From positions 1 through 7,587 of the forward strand of contig USPP01000064.1 in NCBI GenBank assembly GCA_900556615.1: a DNA stretch of 7,587 nucleotides, given 5' to 3'. Positions 4,293 through 7,587 of this stretch are shown one piece after another. Under the pieces are notes generated by a model. That model did no database searches and had not been told where the DNA came from. It was given only the letters and a program-made list of their open reading frames with translations. The stretch is from an uncultured Eubacteriales bacterium (GTDB lineage: Bacteria > Bacillota > Clostridia > Oscillospirales > CAG-272). How positions within the stretch are numbered: position 1 is the first letter of the stretch; the number at the start of each line of letters is the position of its first letter. A program made the translations under genes and the position numbers.

Positions 4293-6659
4293 ATGTTTGT
4301 ATCAATGAATTGGATCAAGGAATACGTTGATCTGTCAAATGAAAATATTGAGGATCTGATACGCCGTTTTACCCTGTCAACGGCAGAGGTAGAGGATATA
4401 TACTATAAAGGCCGCGATATTTCGGGCGTTATTGTCGCACAGATTATATCGGTCGAAAAGCATCCGGATTCAAAGAAGCTCCATCTTCTAAAGGTCGATA
4501 CCGGTTCGGATATTCTTGACATTGTTTGCGGAGCGCCTAACGTATCGGTCGGACAGAAGGTAGCCCTTGCAACGGTCGGCGGCAGAGTATGCGCAGGTGA
4601 GATCGGTAAAGCGAAAATTGCGGGATATGATTCGTATGGCATGTGCTGTGGAGCAGACGAGCTCGGAATTGCAGACGGACATACGGGACTTATGGAGCTT
4701 GACAGAGACGCTCCGCTCGGAACCGATATTAAAGAGCTTTATCCTCTTATCGAAGATATCATTTTTGAGGTTGACAATAAATCTCTTACGAACCGCCCCG
4801 ATCTTTGGGGCCATTACGGCATTGCAAGAGAATTTGCGGCGTTGACAGGCAAAAAGCTGAAACCGCTTGATCTTTCGGAAATCGTCTATGGCGGAGATCG
4901 TGAGATAGCCGTTACCGTCAGCAGAGAGGATCTGCTTTACCGGTATTCCTGCCTTGAAATATCGGGTATATCAAAGAACAGAAGCCCTCTTGATATGCAG
5001 ATAAGACTATATTACTGCGGCATGAGAGCCATCAATCTGCTTGCCGATCTTACGAATTATATTATGCTTGAATTAGGTCAGCCGACGCATGCCTTTGACG
5101 CACGGAAAATTGATGCAATTCATGTCGGAACGCCCGATTCTCCTATGAAGTTTACCACTCTTGACGGAAATGAAAGAGAGATAAACGAGAATACGCTTAT
5201 GATATATAACGGAAGCGAGCCCGTCGCGGTAGCCGGCGTTATGGGAGGGCTTGATTCGGAAATCGTTGATAACACCGATGCGCTGGTGCTGGAATCGGCA
5301 AATTTTGACGGAGTTTCAGTCCGGAAAACCTCCTCTCGGCTCGGTCTCCGCACCGACGCTAGTATGAGATATGAAAAGATACTCGATCCCGAGCTGACAG
5401 TTACCGCTATCAAACGCTTTCTCTATCTTCTCTCTGAAATTGATCCCGGAGCATACGTATCTTCAAAGCTGACCGATAAGTATGTCAGAAAATACGATGA
5501 GGTTGTTATATCCTTTGATAAGCGCTTTGTTGACCGATATACGGGAATCAATATTTCCGAGGAGCAGATTGTAAGGACGCTGACGCTGCTTGGCTTTGAT
5601 GTTGAGCAAAAAAGTCATGACTTTGTTGTCAGAGTTCCCTCATGGAGAGCGACAAAGGATGTAACCATAAAGGCAGATATCATTGAGGAAATAACCCGTA
5701 TATACGGCTATGATAACTTCGATATCTCTACGACAAGGAGCCTGCTCAGACCTGTCAGAAAATCTGTCTCAAAGGACGAGGACGGAAGTATAAAAAACCT
5801 CCTTGTTCAACGCTTCAGTCTTCATGAGGTTCATTCATACATCTGGTGCGACGGAAAAAAGTATAAAAAGCTTGGAATTGATGTTGAAGACAATATCCGT
5901 ATTCTCAATATTCCGATGCCCGAAAACGGTACGCTCAGAAGCTCTATGCTTCCGACTATGCTGACTTTCCTTTATGAGAACAAGGGCTTCTCGGAGGATT
6001 TCGGTATATTTGAGATTGGAAGAGTCATAAAAGGACTTCGTGAAAACGGCGAGTGCAACGAAAGACGTACTCTCGGTCTTGCTCTTTACAGTAAAAGCAA
6101 GAGTGAGAAGGAGCTTTATTTTAAAGCGATTTCGATACTCCGCACTCTTACGTTCGAAATTAAGCATACCGAACCGGAATTTTCAAAGATTTCGCCGCGG
6201 TACGATTGGCAGCATCCGAAAAACACCTCCGCAATATCGGTAAACGGTTCCGATATCGGAGTAGTATGTACTTTGCATCCGCAGAATCTTTCAAAGCTTG
6301 ATAAAGCCGCCGCCGTTGTCTGTGCCGAGCTTGATCTTGATGATTTTTATGCGGTTTCTGCCGATTCGCTTTCCTACACAGAGCCGTCGAAGTTTCCTTC
6401 TATCGATTATGATTTATCGATTGTGCTTCCCGACGCTTTTCGTTTTTCCGACGCCGCTTCCGCATGGACGTCGCTCCATTGCCGAGAACTTACATCGGTA
6501 AAGGTGATTGATGTTTATGAGCTTGAAGCGACTAAGAGTGTAACGGTAAGATTTACTTTCTCCTCAGAGGACAAGACGCTTTCTATGGAGGAAATTCAGC
6601 CGGTTATCGACGCCGTAATATCCAATCTCGGACATAACGGCATTCTTTTGAGAGCATAA
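4293..6659 (+). CDS. pheT: Phenylalanine--tRNA ligase beta subunit
   Basis: PheT is the larger PheRS subunit. It binds tRNA-Phe, structures the catalytic alpha subunit and edits Tyr-tRNA-Phe. At 788 aa it has the usual bacterial length and domain order. It starts MFVSMNWIKEYVDL, matching the family start, so ATG 4293 is preferred over the in-frame ATG at 4305. An EMAP/OB-type tRNA-binding domain follows (about 40-150, with HPDSKKLHLLKVD at 57-69 and VCGAPN at 78-83). The B3/4 editing domain (about 212-385) contains LGQPTHAFDA (261-270) and VLESANFD (332-339), keeping the His and Glu expected for editing. A B5 domain (about 403-475), a catalytic-like core (about 490-685) and a C-terminal anticodon-binding FDX-ACB domain (about 694-787) complete it. 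The ribosome-binding site is weak, AACGGA at 4281-4286. Nothing looks degenerate. Confidence 0.98.
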   Translation: MFVSMNWIKEYVDLSNENIEDLIRRFTLSTAEVEDIYYKGRDISGVIVAQIISVEKHPDSKKLHLLKVDTGSDILDIVCGAPNVSVGQKVALATVGGRVCAGEIGKAKIAGYDSYGMCCGADELGIADGHTGLMELDRDAPLGTDIKELYPLIEDIIFEVDNKSLTNRPDLWGHYGIAREFAALTGKKLKPLDLSEIVYGGDREIAVTVSREDLLYRYSCLEISGISKNRSPLDMQIRLYYCGMRAINLLADLTNYIMLELGQPTHAFDARKIDAIHVGTPDSPMKFTTLDGNEREINENTLMIYNGSEPVAVAGVMGGLDSEIVDNTDALVLESANFDGVSVRKTSSRLGLRTDASMRYEKILDPELTVTAIKRFLYLLSEIDPGAYVSSKLTDKYVRKYDEVVISFDKRFVDRYTGINISEEQIVRTLTLLGFDVEQKSHDFVVRVPSWRATKDVTIKADIIEEITRIYGYDNFDISTTRSLLRPVRKSVSKDEDGSIKNLLVQRFSLHEVHSYIWCDGKKYKKLGIDVEDNIRILNIPMPENGTLRSSMLPTMLTFLYENKGFSEDFGIFEIGRVIKGLRENGECNERRTLGLALYSKSKSEKELYFKAISILRTLTFEIKHTEPEFSKISPRYDWQHPKNTSAISVNGSDIGVVCTLHPQNLSKLDKAAAVVCAELDLDDFYAVSADSLSYTEPSKFPSIDYDLSIVLPDAFRFSDAASAWTSLHCRELTSVKVIDVYELEATKSVTVRFTFSSEDKTLSMEEIQPVIDAVISNLGHNGILLRA

Positions 6660-6679
6660 GACGTTATTGCGGAAATACG

Positions 6680-6709
6680 ACGGCGCGGAAGCATGGTTTT
6701 CCGCGCCGT
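6680..6709 (+). terminator. Strong hairpin after pheT, possible terminator
   Basis: ACGGCGCGGAA (6680-6690) pairs perfectly with TTCCGCGCCGT (6699-6709): eleven base pairs, GC-rich, eight-base loop. Only TTT follows, then CC, so termination may be partial. It lies 20 bases after the pheT stop and 27 before the next ATG, so it could separate pheST from the TPR gene or protect the pheT mRNA 3' end. Confidence 0.55.
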
Positions 6710-6715
6710 TTCCAA

Positions 6716-6732
6716 AGGGTATCTTAGGGTAT
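6716..6732 (+). repeat. AGGGTAT direct repeat before the TPR gene
   Basis: AGGGTAT occurs at 6716-6722 and again at 6726-6732, one helical turn apart. The second copy supplies the only purine-rich sequence near ATG 6737 (AGGG, with a seven-base gap to the ATG) and so may be the ribosome-binding site. The ten-base spacing could also suit a small regulator. Evidence is thin. Confidence 0.3.
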
Positions 6733-6736
6733 ATTT

Positions 6737-7474
6737 ATGAATGTACAGGATTTTATTCAAAAGCTTGATTCTTTTTTTGATAAGGATGATATGGCGGGAG
6801 CGGGAGAATTTCTTCGTTCTTCCCGACGCGACGCAGCAGCCGAGGGCGATAAAAAATTTCTCCTTACCGTCTTGAATGAGATGATGGGATATTATCGCAA
6901 GACGAGAGAAGAGGAAAGAGGACTTGAATCGGTTTACTCCGGGCTTAAGCTGTCGGCAGAACTCGGTCTTGATTCTTCCTCTGCCGGCGCTACCGCTATG
7001 CTCAATGCTGCAACGACCTTAAAGGCGTTCGGGAGAGCGGAGGAGGCGATTCCATACTATGAAAGAGCGTCTGCCGTCTATGAATCGGTGTTTTCTCCCG
7101 ACGATTACCGTATCGCCGGACTGTGTAACAATTATGCGCTTGCTCTTGTCGATGTCGGAAAATATCAAGAGGCGGAAGAAAAATACAAGAGAGCGCTCGG
7201 TATCCTTTTGCCATGTCGGGAAAGAACTGCCGACGTTGCCAATACCTATGTCAATATGGCGCATCTTTATGACCGGCTCGAAGATTATGGGAAGATAGAA
7301 AACTGTCTTGACGCCGCGCTTGATACGCTTGAGAAGGATAACCTGCGAAACGGATATTATGCCTATACCTGCCGCAAATGCGCGCCGTCCTTTGGTTATT
7401 TCGGATATTTTATGACGGAAAAAGAATTGAACGAAAGGGCGGATGCGATTTATGAAGGGAATCGAACTGTCTGA
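6737..7474 (+). CDS. Tetratricopeptide repeat (TPR) protein, partner of a DUF4037 protein
   Basis: This 245-aa soluble, all-helical protein has at least three TPR units. They lie around residues 86-119 (AATTLKAFGRAEEAIPYYERA), 127-160 (NNYALALVDVGKYQEAEEKY then KRAL) and 167-200 (ADVANTYVNMAHLYDRLEDY). TPRs form scaffolds for protein-protein contacts. The C-terminal tail has the striking YAYTCRKCAPSFGYFGYF (208-225), which I recall as a typical ending of TPR proteins encoded next to DUF4037 genes. There is no signal peptide or membrane segment. ATG 6737 follows weak AGGG. The gene overlaps the next one by 23 bases, which implies translational coupling and a shared function. That function is unknown. 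A regulatory or adaptor role for the DUF4037 protein is inference. Confidence 0.85.
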   Translation: MNVQDFIQKLDSFFDKDDMAGAGEFLRSSRRDAAAEGDKKFLLTVLNEMMGYYRKTREEERGLESVYSGLKLSAELGLDSSSAGATAMLNAATTLKAFGRAEEAIPYYERASAVYESVFSPDDYRIAGLCNNYALALVDVGKYQEAEEKYKRALGILLPCRERTADVANTYVNMAHLYDRLEDYGKIENCLDAALDTLEKDNLRNGYYAYTCRKCAPSFGYFGYFMTEKELNERADAIYEGNRTV

Positions 7475-7587
7475 ACGTTTTTTTCTCCGATACAAAGATG
7501 AATTGCTTGAAGAATATGCGCCGTACGTTTCTGTCGGTCTTGTCGGAAACGGCTCGGAATGCTTTGGCTTTGATGATGAAATATCGC
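7452..7587 (+). CDS. DUF4037 family protein, nucleotidyltransferase-like (N-terminal 45 residues, runs off window)
   Basis: An ATG at 7452 inside the end of the TPR gene opens a frame that continues to the window edge. The first residues, MKGIELSERFF, and then VSVGLVGNGSECFGFDDEIS (26-45) match the start of DUF4037 proteins, whose G-x-GSE-C-x-G-x-DDE-S stretch normally leads into an RDHD segment. This is a nucleotidyltransferase-fold signature (Gly-Ser followed by acidic metal-binding residues). The RDHD part lies beyond the edge, so activity cannot be judged. AAAGGGCGGA around 7435-7444 can serve as ribosome-binding site. The 23-base overlap with the TPR gene marks an operon. Confidence 0.8.
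   Translation, partial: MKGIELSERFFLRYKDELLEEYAPYVSVGLVGNGSECFGFDDEIS

Noticed and set aside
7019..7495. A 158-codon open frame antisense to the TPR gene.
   Set aside because: It is opposite a clear TPR coding frame and its product looks like low-quality basic sequence.

Overview
The window looks like a chromosomal segment of a low-to-middle GC Bacillota (Clostridia, probably an anaerobic gut or rumen lineage). This rests on a T-box leader in front of pheS, SigA-type promoters, the end of a YlmH-like S4 protein at the left edge, and a TPR plus DUF4037 gene pair at the right edge. The exact taxon cannot be fixed from the sequence alone.

Layout, left to right. 2-148 is the C-terminal end of an S4-domain RNA-binding protein (YlmH type). 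149-514 has no certain gene but holds a 48-codon ORF with an excellent Shine-Dalgarno sequence and several hairpins. 515-1036 is a GNAT (RimJ/RimL-like) acetyltransferase followed by a terminator-like hairpin. 1210-1377 is a 168-bp element with long terminal inverted repeats and no transposase (MITE-like). 1474-2625, on the minus strand, is an intact gene whose product aligns along its length with uronate isomerase (UxaC) but has lost the metal-binding and catalytic residues. Its promoter lies back to back with the promoter of the phenylalanyl-tRNA synthetase operon. 2738-2980 is a T-box riboswitch with a Phe specifier and an intrinsic terminator, followed by pheS (3071-4099) and pheT (4293-6659). 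6737-7474 encodes a TPR protein that overlaps the start of a DUF4037 nucleotidyltransferase-fold protein running off the right edge.

How the genes fit together. pheS and pheT encode the two subunits of PheRS, and the T-box raises their transcription when uncharged tRNA-Phe accumulates. The divergent UxaC-like gene shares the same short promoter region, so the two transcription units may influence each other. The TPR and DUF4037 genes are translationally coupled and probably work as a pair of unknown role.

The most interesting items are the UxaC-like pseudoenzyme with its divergent promoter, the TPR/DUF4037 couple, the MITE-like element, and possible extra RNA structure between the T-box terminator and pheS. 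No CRISPR array, tRNA, rRNA or intact transposase gene was seen.
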